Below are positions 1 through 8,523 of a stretch of 64,000 nt of DNA, piece by piece (within the stretch, counting starts at the first letter, position 1; the number at the start of each line of letters is the position of its first letter). The notes below the pieces were generated by a model. It did not search any database and had not been told where the DNA came from. It saw only the letters and a list, made by a program, of their open reading frames with translations. Source of the stretch: Chloroflexota bacterium (GTDB lineage Bacteria > Chloroflexota > UBA6077 > JACCZL01); contig JADLFM010000137.1 in assembly GCA_020845495.1 (NCBI GenBank), positions 62,001 through 126,000 of the forward strand, written 5' to 3'. A program made the translations under genes and the position numbers.

Positions 1-240
1 CCACTTCGCCCAGGGGACGTCCCACTCGAGGACCGTGCGGTACGGCTCGATCCAGTCGAGCTCGTTCGCCTTTTCGGCCCAATACGCTTCCGGATCGGCG
101 GCCGCTCGCTCGTAGATCGCGGGATCCTTGACGTTGGCCTGCTGGCGGAAACTCTCGCTCGGCGGATAGCGGCGCTCCTCCTGGAGGAGCGCGGAGATCG
201 CTCCCTGCCCCTGAGGCGTCGCGTCGGGCGTCGCGGTCAT
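1..240 (-). CDS. acs: Acetyl-CoA synthetase, N-terminal fragment (cut by window edge)
   Basis: Eighty codons read without a stop from an ATG at 240-238 down to the window edge. The peptide contains PPSESFRQQANVKDPAIYER and later AYWAEKANELDW and VPWAKW, which match the N-terminal cap of AMP-forming acetyl-CoA synthetase. That enzyme activates acetate to acetyl-CoA through an acetyl-AMP intermediate in the cytoplasm. A GGAG sits about five bases before the ATG. The catalytic domains lie outside the window, so the assignment rests on the N-terminal segment alone. A weak -10-like TAGACT (minus strand, 279-274) lies upstream. The gene is divergent from the DsbA-like gene at 626. Confidence 0.8.
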   Translation of the reverse strand, partial: MTATPDATPQGQGAISALLQEERRYPPSESFRQQANVKDPAIYERAAADPEAYWAEKANELDWIEPYRTVLEWDVPWAKW

Positions 241-625
241 AGTGCTCCACTCCCTCGCGGTGTATGCCTCGATAGTCTAGCCCGCTGGTACGGCGGCGTC
301 ACCCTTGGGGCGCATCGTCGCCGGGCACTCGTTGCCCAGGGCGTCGATCGACGACCGGCGGAGAGTTGTCAGGCGCCCACATCCGGTGCTCTTGCATCCT
401 GTACAGGCTGAGTGACTGGTCGCGGGAATCGGGGCTCGTACCCTCGGCCAGTTGCCACTTCTGTAGTTGCGAGACACCAGGCTCGTCGTCGGCTTGCTCC
501 TGGCCTCCATCCGCTCCGCCTCGGTGTCAACCGAGACAATGTCCCGGGGATGTGGTGACAGGCATCACCCGCGCGGCGAGCCTCGGCTCGGGTACAACTT
601 CAGGAATCCCCGTTCGAGGAGCCCG
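241..625. other. Intergenic region between acs and the DsbA-like gene
   Basis: This 385-base divergent spacer holds the leaders of both flanking genes. Open frames on either strand look like composition-driven shadows, with no ribosome binding site or family resemblance. The only signals I can point to are a weak TAGACT on the minus strand at 279-274 and the GAGGAG ribosome binding site at 616-621 of the next gene. Confidence 0.5.
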
Positions 626-1330
626 ATGAATCGCGAGCGAGCGAAGCGCCGTCGCGCGCAACACCAGCGGCGCGGCAGCTTCGTCCCTATCATCGCCGCC
701 GTGGCCGTTGTCGCAGTCCTGGCCGTCGGTACCTTCTTCATGACCCGGTCCAGCGCACCGGCGCAGCAGTTGAGCCTTCAGACCAACAACGTCCTCGGCG
801 CGGCCGACGCGCCGGCCACAGTGGAGGACTGGTCCGACTTCATGTGACCGGCCTGTAAGGCGTTCGCCCTGGGTCCAGGGCGTCAACTCGAGCAAACACT
901 CGTGCCGGAAGGCAAGGTCAAGCTGGTGTACCACCACATGGCGTTTCTCGGCGACGATTCGGTCCGCGCGGCCGAGGCGTCGGAGTGCGCCGCCGAGCAG
1001 GGCAAGTTCTGGGAACTGCACGATAAGCTCTACGAGGTCCAGCGGCAGACCCCGTTCACGAAGGACAACCTGAAGCAGCTTGGTGCGGCGATTGGCATCC
1101 CCGACACCGCGACCTATAACGCCTGCATCGACGGGGGCTGGGCGACGGCCCGCGTCAAGGCGGACACTGAGGCCGGCAAACAGAAGGGCGTCCAGCGAAC
1201 CCCGACCCTGTTCGTCAACGGCCGCAAGATCGAGGGCGTGCCGACCTGGGAGGATCTCCAGCGAGCCATCAGCGGAACAGCGCTCGTCCCCGCGCCAGCG
1301 GTGGCCGAGCGGTACTTGAGCGGTAGCTGA
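626..1330 (+). CDS. Membrane-anchored DsbA-like thioredoxin-fold protein, candidate selenoprotein (TGA at 845-847)
   Basis: The frame runs from ATG 626 (GAGGAG at 616-621) to TGA 1328-1330, 234 residues if the internal TGA at 845-847 is read through. Residues 1-17 are very basic and about 18-39 form one membrane helix, so the thioredoxin-fold domain faces outside. The TGA is residue 74, inside the context SDFM-(TGA)-PAC-KAF. In the DsbA/Thioredoxin_4 family this is SDFxCPxC, so TGA replaces the first, nucleophilic cysteine while Cys77 remains. Downstream the family pattern is intact, including the cis-proline stretch RTPTLFVNGRKIEG. A perfect 7-bp hairpin with a GGUC loop follows 17 bases after the TGA. 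Thiol redox function is established for the family; selenocysteine insertion is inferred. The alternative is a point-mutated pseudogene or a sequencing error. Confidence 0.75.
862..887 (+). promoter_or_regulatory. SECIS-like hairpin directly downstream of the in-frame TGA
   Basis: Bases 865-871 pair perfectly with 876-882 around a GGUC tetraloop (872-875). GUU at 862-864 can add three pairs with AAC at 885-887 across a two-base bulge. The loop starts 24 bases after the last base of the TGA, within the 16-37 base range used for bacterial SECIS elements, and begins with the conserved G residues. The GGUC core also occurs in the loop of the E. coli fdhF element as I recall it. It is inside the coding frame, as bacterial elements are. 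Confidence 0.6.
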
Positions 1331-1635
1331 GCGGCAATTGAGCGGTTGGCAGCGCGGCGCCAGGCAGTCGGTCCGCGCCAGGGTGGATCGAGAGGCTGAC
1401 CGAGGTTCTCTGAGTCTCAGGCCGATGCGAGTCCACACACGGGATAGCATTTCGTGCTCCTCGACCGACGCGCAGATTCTCGGGGCCGGGACGCTCTCAG
1501 CACGGTAGAATTGAGGCGGCCGCCCGCGGTGGCGGCCGTCTTCGCCCATCTAGTCATCGTACGTTCAGTTTCGCCCGCTCCGACCGCGTGGATCGGCTCC
1601 GTCCGTCAACATCCGCCGCCCTGTGAGGCACCGGT
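1331..1635. other. Intergenic region between the DsbA-like gene and lgt
   Basis: A 305-base spacer with no convincing gene. It begins with a short run of TGAGCGG motifs repeated at about 11-base spacing (1315-1349, the first copy still inside the coding end) and contains the strong hairpin at 1515-1540. No recognisable sigma70 promoter was found for lgt. Confidence 0.5.
1515..1540 (+). terminator. Strong GC hairpin, possible terminator without U-tract
   Basis: CGGCCGCC (1517-1524) pairs perfectly with GGCGGCCG (1531-1538) over a six-base loop, with two more pairs possible outside. No run of T follows, so intrinsic termination is uncertain. It lies between two co-directional genes. Confidence 0.35.
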
Positions 1636-2442
1636 ATGCCACTCATCGACATCACTTTCGACCCTGACATCGCCCGACTCGGCCCCTTCATCCTCGGCTG
1701 GCACGGCATTTTCAGCATGCTGGCGCTGCTGTTCGCGGTCTGGTTCGGGCTGTGGCGCATGGAGCGTCTCGGGCTACCGGTAGATACCGTCATCTCGGGC
1801 CTGAGCTGGGTCATCGTGGGCGCCGTGGTTGGCGCGCGGCTCTTTCACGTGATGGACCATCTCCCCTACTACCTCGCGAACCCCCTCGAGATCCCGGCCG
1901 TCTGGCAGGGCGGGATTGCCGTATACGGGGGCTTCATCGGCGGGGTCGTGGTTGGAGTGATTGCCGCCTGGAAGCTCGCCGTCCCGATCTGGCCGGCCCT
2001 CGATGCCGCCGCACTGGCCATGCTGCTTGGGCAGGCGATCGGACGGATTGGCTGCTTCATCAACGGCGACGCCTGGGGCGCCCCAACCGGCGGCAACTGG
2101 GGCGTGGTGTACTGGAACGAGCACGCGCTGGTCCCGCCCGAGCTCCTCGGCGTCCCGACGCAGCCGTACCCGCTCTACGAGATCGCGGCAGTCATGCTCG
2201 TGTTCGGTCTGCTCTGGTTCGCCCGCGACCGACTGCGCCGCCCGGGCACGCTGTTCCTGCTTGCGACGATCGGCTACGCGGTCATCCGTTTCGGCCTGAC
2301 CTACTTCCGGCAGGAAACGGTGATTGTATTCGGCTTGCAGGAAGCCCAGGTCATCGCACTGGTGACCGGCGGGATCGCCTTCGTCTTCCTGGCCGTCCGC
2401 TCGCTCCGAGGGACGGCCGTGGCCGTGCCCGCTACGCAGTAA
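1636..2442 (+). CDS. lgt: Prolipoprotein diacylglyceryl transferase
   Basis: Lgt transfers the diacylglyceryl group of phosphatidylglycerol to the lipobox cysteine of prelipoproteins, the first step of lipoprotein maturation in the cytoplasmic membrane. The 268-residue protein has the usual length and several membrane helices. It carries the family signature GRIGCFINGDAWG and the later YPLYEI motif, as well as the N-terminal GWHGI pattern with the conserved histidine. The ATG at 1636 is the first start before the conserved N-terminus. At least four lipoprotein substrates are encoded in this window (39.0, 46.3, 54.8 and 58.2 kb). Confidence 0.96.
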   Translation: MPLIDITFDPDIARLGPFILGWHGIFSMLALLFAVWFGLWRMERLGLPVDTVISGLSWVIVGAVVGARLFHVMDHLPYYLANPLEIPAVWQGGIAVYGGFIGGVVVGVIAAWKLAVPIWPALDAAALAMLLGQAIGRIGCFINGDAWGAPTGGNWGVVYWNEHALVPPELLGVPTQPYPLYEIAAVMLVFGLLWFARDRLRRPGTLFLLATIGYAVIRFGLTYFRQETVIVFGLQEAQVIALVTGGIAFVFLAVRSLRGTAVAVPATQ

Positions 2443-2544
2443 ACGTACGCCCTCATCTGCTTCCGCAGAGCGCTCGCCCTACCTCTGTCCTTCATCTACG
2501 TGCCGGCGACGGGGGGCAAGGCATACCTGGGAGTCGCGGGTGAG

Positions 2545-2566
2545 GGCGCCCTGCCTCGAGGGTGCC
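2545..2566. terminator. Hairpin between convergent lgt and queA
   Basis: GGCGCCCT (2545-2552) pairs with AGGGTGCC (2559-2566), one G-U pair, loop of six. It lies between two convergent genes and could end transcription in one or both directions. There is no clear T-run, so this is tentative. Confidence 0.35.
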
Positions 2567-2571
2567 ATGTC

Positions 2572-3669
2572 TCAGAGGATGAGCATCGCGTCGCCGAACG
2601 AGAAAAAGCGGTAGCGCTGCTCGACGGCCTCTCGGTACGCCCGCAGAATCAGGTCGCGGCCAGCCAGCGCGCTCACCAGCGCGAGCAGCGTCGAGCGCGG
2701 TAGGTGGAAGTTCGTCACCAACGCGTCGACGGCCCGGAACCGAAAGCCGGGCAGGATGTAGAGTGAGGTTGGGCCAGCCCACGGCACCATGATCTCGCCT
2801 GCCATGGCCTGGTCCGGCCCGCCTTCGTCTGTCGCGCGGGCCGCTGTCTCGAGCGAGCGTACTGTCGTGGTACCCACCGCGACGACGCGCCCGCCACCGG
2901 CCCGCGCCTCGCGTATGGCGCAGACCGTCTCCCTGGGCACGCTGCACACCTCGGAATGGATCGCGTGGCGTGTCAGGTCATCCTCGCGAACGGGTCGGAA
3001 GGTGTCCAGCCCAACGTGAAGCGTCACGGTTGCCAGCTTGACGCCCTGGCCGGTCAGCCGATCGAGCAGGGCGCGGGTGAAGTGAAGGCCGGCGGTAGGG
3101 GCTGCTGCCGAACCGAGGATATCTGAGTACACCGTCTGATAGCGCTCAGGGTCGCCGTGGTAGTCGTGGATGTACGGCGGCAGAGGCAAGCTCCCGAGCG
3201 CCAGGATGGCCGCGTCTACGTCATCGCCAGACGTCCCGTTCGACGTGGCGAACCGCAGCAGTCGACCACCCGACGCGGTTCGCTCGACGACCTCGGCCGT
3301 CACGCCTTCATCAAGGTCCATCACTGCGCCGGGCGGAAGCTTGCCACCGGGTCGGACGAGCCCTTCCCAAAGGCCAGGTTCGCACCGCTGGAGGAGCAAG
3401 ATCTCGGCCGATCCGGCCCCTGGCCGGCGCCGCGCATGCAGCCGCGCCGGCACGACGCGGCTCCGATTGACAACGAGCAGATCGCCAGCCCGCAGCCAGC
3501 AGCCCAGTTCCGAGAACCGGGTGTGCCTCAGCTCGCCCGTCGCGCGGTCCACCACCAGGAGCCGTGACGCGTCGCGCGGCTCGGCCGGCTGCTGTGCGAT
3601 CAGTTCCGGCGGAAGCGCATAGTCGAAGAGGTCGGTCGCCAATGGCACACGGTGGTCCGTCTCGCTCAC
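2572..3669 (-). CDS. queA: tRNA preQ1(34) S-adenosylmethionine ribosyltransferase-isomerase
   Basis: QueA moves the ribosyl part of SAM onto preQ1 at tRNA position 34, making epoxyqueuosine. The 365-residue protein starts with the family pattern FDYALPPELIAQQPAEPRD and contains the KLPPG region, the GTSGDD-type insert, the AAPTAGLHFT motif and a C-terminal TNFHLPRSTLL motif. The GTG start at 3669 overlaps the stop of the small upstream gene by four bases (GTGA), suggesting translational coupling. tgt, which acts earlier in the same queuosine pathway, is divergently transcribed just beyond, so the region is a small queuosine locus. Cytoplasmic. Confidence 0.96.
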   Translation of the reverse strand: MSETDHRVPLATDLFDYALPPELIAQQPAEPRDASRLLVVDRATGELRHTRFSELGCWLRAGDLLVVNRSRVVPARLHARRRPGAGSAEILLLQRCEPGLWEGLVRPGGKLPPGAVMDLDEGVTAEVVERTASGGRLLRFATSNGTSGDDVDAAILALGSLPLPPYIHDYHGDPERYQTVYSDILGSAAAPTAGLHFTRALLDRLTGQGVKLATVTLHVGLDTFRPVREDDLTRHAIHSEVCSVPRETVCAIREARAGGGRVVAVGTTTVRSLETAARATDEGGPDQAMAGEIMVPWAGPTSLYILPGFRFRAVDALVTNFHLPRSTLLALVSALAGRDLILRAYREAVEQRYRFFSFGDAMLIL

Positions 3670-3899
3670 CGCCGATTGAAGAAGCCGAACAGCAGGTTCA
3701 GCACCACGGTCAGGATGATACTCACCACGATACTCGTGGCGATTGGCACGTAGACCCGGACGTTCCCACGGTCGAAGGCGAGGTCACCCGGCAGGTGCCC
3801 GAGGAAAGGCAGCCGCCCCCCGAGCATGATGACGACGCCCGCGACGGCAATCGCCAGCCCGAGGATGATGAAAATCCGCCCGACATTCTCGAATGGCAT
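3666..3899 (-). CDS. DUF2905-family small membrane protein
   Basis: A 77-residue protein from ATG 3899 with GGGAGG upstream. It shows two hydrophobic helices (about residues 9-28 and 50-73) separated by the conserved loop LPFLGHLPGDL, where GRLPGD-like residues are typical of DUF2905. The function of the family is unknown to me. It overlaps queA by four bases and so is probably co-transcribed and co-translated with it. DUF2905 genes are often found beside queA/tgt/ruv genes, which gives little hint of role. Confidence 0.85.
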   Translation of the reverse strand: MPFENVGRIFIILGLAIAVAGVVIMLGGRLPFLGHLPGDLAFDRGNVRVYVPIATSIVVSIILTVVLNLLFGFFNRR

Positions 3900-4005
3900 C
3901 CCGGCACCTCCCGGGTACACCCAATCCGGTACGATTCCCGCACTACGAGAAGTGTACCAGTGTTCGGGCGGCCCGGGGACCGTCATTTTTGGCCAGCGGA
4001 GTAGG

Positions 4006-5103
<1,098 letters not shown>

Positions 5104-5280
5104 TGCGGTCCTATCGATGGTAAACCTGCTCGCGGAGACGGCCGACAACTCGCCCTCAGAAGTTGGCCGCCCCACCCCCGCCACAATCCCCTGGCTGGGG
5201 TACGCGCGGATCGGCAAGGTACGCGCCGGTGCGCTTCGTCTGAGGTAAGCGACGCCGCCTGTGCGCCGCCCGTCATGGTG

Positions 5281-5829
5281 TCACGTGGCATGCCCAGACG
5301 ACCGGGCGACGGTAGCTAGCTCGAAGTGGACTGAGCTTCCGGACCCGTCACTGACCCGATCGTCATAGACCAGGTGGCAACCCATCGCCTGCCAGAAATC
5401 GACGGCGTTCTCGGTATGCAGGCAGACGACGTCGTACCCGCCAACCGCACGAACGAACCCCAGAAGCTCCTCGACGAGCCCTCGGGCGATCCCACGCCGG
5501 CGGTACTCGAGGTGAACGAAGACTCGCACAAGCTGTGCTGTCCGCTCGGACGGTCGATACCGCTCGACGAGCCAGCTGGGTAGCGTCTCAGACGTCGGTC
5601 CGCCGGAGCGCACGGCGCCGGTACCGACGACCTGGCCGGTTGCGTCATCACTCGCCAGAATCAGCGTATGGCGAGGATTCTCGAGGTAGACGCCGCGCAG
5701 GTCGTCATAGTCCCAATGCCACTGGGGTCGATAACCGTAGCCATAGTCGTGCTCGAAGATGCTCAGCATGAACGCGCGGATGGCCGGCACGTCCTCGGCC
5801 GCGGCTCGCCGAATCGTGATATCGCTCAT
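5281..5829 (-). CDS. GNAT-family N-acetyltransferase
   Basis: A 182-residue protein with the GNAT fold. The N-terminus ITIRRAAAEDVPAIRAFM is the usual first strand and helix, and the acetyl-CoA pyrophosphate loop is RRRGIARGLVEELL (about residues 109-122), preceded by the strand LVRVFVHLEY. It ends with a typical FWQAMGCHLVYDDR segment. The substrate cannot be inferred from sequence. Its ATG overlaps the stop of the upstream methyltransferase by four bases, so it is the last gene of the ABC transporter-methyltransferase run and may modify the same small molecule. Confidence 0.85.
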   Translation of the reverse strand: MSDITIRRAAAEDVPAIRAFMLSIFEHDYGYGYRPQWHWDYDDLRGVYLENPRHTLILASDDATGQVVGTGAVRSGGPTSETLPSWLVERYRPSERTAQLVRVFVHLEYRRRGIARGLVEELLGFVRAVGGYDVVCLHTENAVDFWQAMGCHLVYDDRVSDGSGSSVHFELATVARSSGHAT

Positions 5830-6614
5830 CGAATTGCCAGCAGTACCCGATTGTTGCGGCGCTGCCAGAAGGTACTCACCTCCCGGAAGCCAGCCTCCCG
5901 TAGAGCGCCGACCTGGAAGTCGTAGCTGGGGCGAGTCCAGGAGCGGTCTCGGGTAGCGAATCGGGCTGCCCGCTCGGCGAAGAGGCCGGCGAGGGCCGGT
6001 TCAGCTTCGAGCGCCTTCCACCACCCTTCCCAGTCTTCGGCCCCGCGATCCTGAAATGCCTGCCGCTGTTCGCGTTCCCCGAGCGTCGCGGCGATACGCT
6101 CGAATGTCGGCTGGTGCGGGCCAAACGACATGTTGTCAGCGTTCATCAGAACGCTTCCAGGCTCCATCAGATGGCCGAGCTGGCGGTAGATCCGGGCGAG
6201 CGCGTCGCCAGCTAGCCAGTGCAGTGCGGTGCTGCTGAGGACGGCGCGGAGTTGTCGACCGGCCAGCGCAGCGATGAGCCGGTCGGTCCAGGCCGGATCG
6301 TTCAGGTCGTCCTCGAGCCAGGTGATCCGGTCCGCGTGGTCGGGCAGTGCGCCCTGACCCATCGCCAACAAGACCGGGTCCATATCGAGCGCGATCGTCT
6401 GTGCCTCGGGAAAGCGTGCAAGCAAGCGCTCCGAGATCGAACCCGGCCCACAGGCGAGGTCGAGCGCCACGAAGCCAGGTTGAAGCTGAGCTTCGAGGAC
6501 GTCCAGCATACTGGTGAATCGCTCTTCACGATCATAGAGATACCCCTGCTGCTGAACGTCCCAGCGCCGGAGCCAGGCAGTCCAATCAACAAGTGCTGGT
6601 GTCGGTATGGTCAT
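5826..6614 (-). CDS. SAM-dependent methyltransferase (class I)
   Basis: 262 residues from ATG 6614, with GAGAGGA upstream. The Rossmann SAM-binding motif I is VALDLACGPGSISERLL (about residues 49-65), followed by motif II ending in ALDMDP and a motif III-like segment ending in WLEDDLND. The rest resembles small-molecule methyltransferases of the Methyltransf_25/trans-aconitate type, but the substrate is unknown. The gene follows the ABC permease after 55 bases and overlaps the GNAT gene, so all five genes probably form one transcript. Confidence 0.85.
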   Translation of the reverse strand: MTIPTPALVDWTAWLRRWDVQQQGYLYDREERFTSMLDVLEAQLQPGFVALDLACGPGSISERLLARFPEAQTIALDMDPVLLAMGQGALPDHADRITWLEDDLNDPAWTDRLIAALAGRQLRAVLSSTALHWLAGDALARIYRQLGHLMEPGSVLMNADNMSFGPHQPTFERIAATLGEREQRQAFQDRGAEDWEGWWKALEAEPALAGLFAERAARFATRDRSWTRPSYDFQVGALREAGFREVSTFWQRRNNRVLLAIR

Positions 6615-6669
6615 GTGCGCATTCCTCTCGTGCGAACGCGGTGATCGAGGTGGCCCAGCCAGGCTGGCC

Positions 6670-7554
6670 TCACGGGCCGTCAGCCTGACGCCACGGAGCG
6701 AGATGACGGCGCCAGCTTTCGGCTGCGAGACTGACCGCGAGGCAGGCAATGGTTACGGCGAGGCCCGGCGCCAGCAGCACGTGGGGTGCACGCTCGAGGA
6801 ACGGCAACCCTTCAGCCAGCATGGAGCCCCACTCGGGCGTGGGAGGTTGCACGCCGACGCCGAGGACCGATAGCCCGGCGATCGTCAGGATGGTCTGGCC
6901 ATAGCGCGCCACCGCCAGGACGAGCAATGATGGCGCCGCGTTCGGGAGCACATGGCGCACGAAGGTCCAGAACGGTGAGAGCCCGATGACGCTGGCTGCC
7001 TCGACGAATGGCAGGGTACGAATCCGTACCGTTTCGATACGCGCCACTCGGGCGTAGGTTCCCCATCCAAACAGCCCAAGGGCGAGCACCATCCCAGTGA
7101 TGCCGCCACCGGAGAGGCCGGCCACCACGAGCGCCAGGATGAGAAACGGGAACGCCAGCAGGATATCCACCAGCCGCATGGCGAACAGGTCGAAGAGACC
7201 ACCTCGACTCGCCGCGACGCTTCCAAGCATGATCCCCACGGTCGCACTGATCGCGACCACGAGGAGGCTCACTCCGAGGCTCAGTCGCCCGCCGTAGAGA
7301 ACCCGCGCCAGCAGATCCCGGCCAAGTTGATCCATGCCGAGCGGATGATCGAGCGTCGGACCGCGGAGGCGCGCCGTCAGGGTCTGCGCTCGCGGGTCCA
7401 GCGGCCAGAGCCATGGCCCGATCGTCACCATCCCTACGACGATCAGCAGCAGCGCTGCTGGAGCGAAAGCGAACCAGGGCCGGTGGCGGCAGGTGGTCCC
7501 CTGGCTGGCTGGTGTGTGGAGCGGACCCGGGACAGCAGTGGAGGGCGCGCTCAT
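6670..7554 (-). CDS. ABC transporter permease, DppC/NikC type
   Basis: A 294-residue inner-membrane permease with about six helices. It has the N-terminal OppC-type helix, then the periplasmic HPLGMDQLGRDLLARVLYGG motif characteristic of DppC/OppC/NikC, and a coupling-helix EAA loop around EAASVIGLSPFWTFVRHVLP. The ATG at 7554 overlaps the stop of the upstream permease (ATGA), and translational coupling supports this start over one 31 codons upstream. It should pair with the 7551-8498 permease as the transport channel. No ATPase gene is adjacent. Confidence 0.9.
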   Translation of the reverse strand: MSAPSTAVPGPLHTPASQGTTCRHRPWFAFAPAALLLIVVGMVTIGPWLWPLDPRAQTLTARLRGPTLDHPLGMDQLGRDLLARVLYGGRLSLGVSLLVVAISATVGIMLGSVAASRGGLFDLFAMRLVDILLAFPFLILALVVAGLSGGGITGMVLALGLFGWGTYARVARIETVRIRTLPFVEAASVIGLSPFWTFVRHVLPNAAPSLLVLAVARYGQTILTIAGLSVLGVGVQPPTPEWGSMLAEGLPFLERAPHVLLAPGLAVTIACLAVSLAAESWRRHLAPWRQADGP

Positions 7555-8498
7555 CGTGGGAACCGCAGCATCGGATTGATCTGCCTGCTGGCAGCGTCTG
7601 CCAACCAGTTCGCCAGGATTGCAAGCGAGACCTGAATCAGCAGACACGCCTGGATGGTCGGGATGTCGCGCTCGCCGATAGCCTCATACAAGAGGCGGCC
7701 AACTCCGGGGATGGCGAAGATCACCTCGGCGACAAGCCCGCCGGCGAGCGCTGCGCTCGCCGATGCCCCGAGCACGCTTATGACTGGCAGGAGCGTATGC
7801 GGGAGCGCATGCCGATAGAGGACGAATCTCTCTGGCAGCCCCTTTGCACGGGCCGTTCGCACCCAATCCGAGCCCAGTGTTTCGTCGAGTCCTGCCATAA
7901 GGAGTCGGGTGAACGTGGCCCAGGGTCGGAAGGCCAGCGTAGCGATCGGCAGGATGTACGCGGCCGGCGTCTGCCAGCCGGAGACCGGCACGAGCGAGAG
8001 TTTGACCGCGAACGTCAGCATCAGCACGATGGCAAGCACATAGTCTGGGACCGCAAGCCCGAGTTGAGTGATGGCCAGCAGCAGGTGTGTGCGACCCAGG
8101 TTGCGCGCCGCGAACAGGCTCACCGGCACCGCCAGGGCCATGGCGACGACCAGGGCCCCCAGTGTCAGCGTCAGCGTGACCGGCAGCCGGTCGAGGATCA
8201 GGGGCATGACCGGCCGGCGCTTCGTGAATGACCGTCCGAGGTCGCCCTGCAAGGCCCGCCCGAGCCACGCCGCGTACTGCTCCGGGATCGAGCGATCGAA
8301 CCCCGCCTCCTGGCGGATCGCCTCCACCTGCACCCGCTCGGCCGGCGCCCCCTCGCCGAAGCGGGCCCGGAAGAGTGCGAGTGCCGGATCGCCCGGCACG
8401 AGCACCGTCAGCGCGTAGACCAGGAATGACGAGACCAGCAGGGTGAAGGCGAGCAGCAACAGTTGCATCGCCCACCCAGTCACCGTGCGTCCATTCAT
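7551..8498 (-). CDS. ABC transporter permease, DppB/NikB type
   Basis: A 315-residue permease of the peptide/nickel importer family. It has the classic first helix followed by VPGDPALAL, a long periplasmic loop with IPEQYAAWLGRALQGDLGRSF, the block LPVTLTLTLGALVVA, and a cytoplasmic EAA loop ending in RHALPHTLLPVISVLG. The C-terminus retains AEVIFAIPGVGRLLYEAI. It lies 25 bases downstream of the binding protein and overlaps the second permease by four bases, so the three form an importer core. Confidence 0.92.
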   Translation of the reverse strand: MNGRTVTGWAMQLLLLAFTLLVSSFLVYALTVLVPGDPALALFRARFGEGAPAERVQVEAIRQEAGFDRSIPEQYAAWLGRALQGDLGRSFTKRRPVMPLILDRLPVTLTLTLGALVVAMALAVPVSLFAARNLGRTHLLLAITQLGLAVPDYVLAIVLMLTFAVKLSLVPVSGWQTPAAYILPIATLAFRPWATFTRLLMAGLDETLGSDWVRTARAKGLPERFVLYRHALPHTLLPVISVLGASASAALAGGLVAEVIFAIPGVGRLLYEAIGERDIPTIQACLLIQVSLAILANWLADAASRQINPMLRFPR

Positions 8499-8523
8499 CG
8501 CGGGGCGCCCGCCCCCGAACGGT

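Noticed and set aside
845..847. Simple pseudogene interpretation of the DsbA-like gene
   Set aside because: Not fully excluded, but the single stop hits exactly the catalytic cysteine, the rest is intact, and a SECIS-like hairpin follows at the right distance, so recoding is preferred.
527..1549. Long minus-strand reading frame across the DsbA-like gene
   Set aside because: Composition-driven shadow in high-GC DNA: no family similarity, and it runs antisense to a conserved domain.
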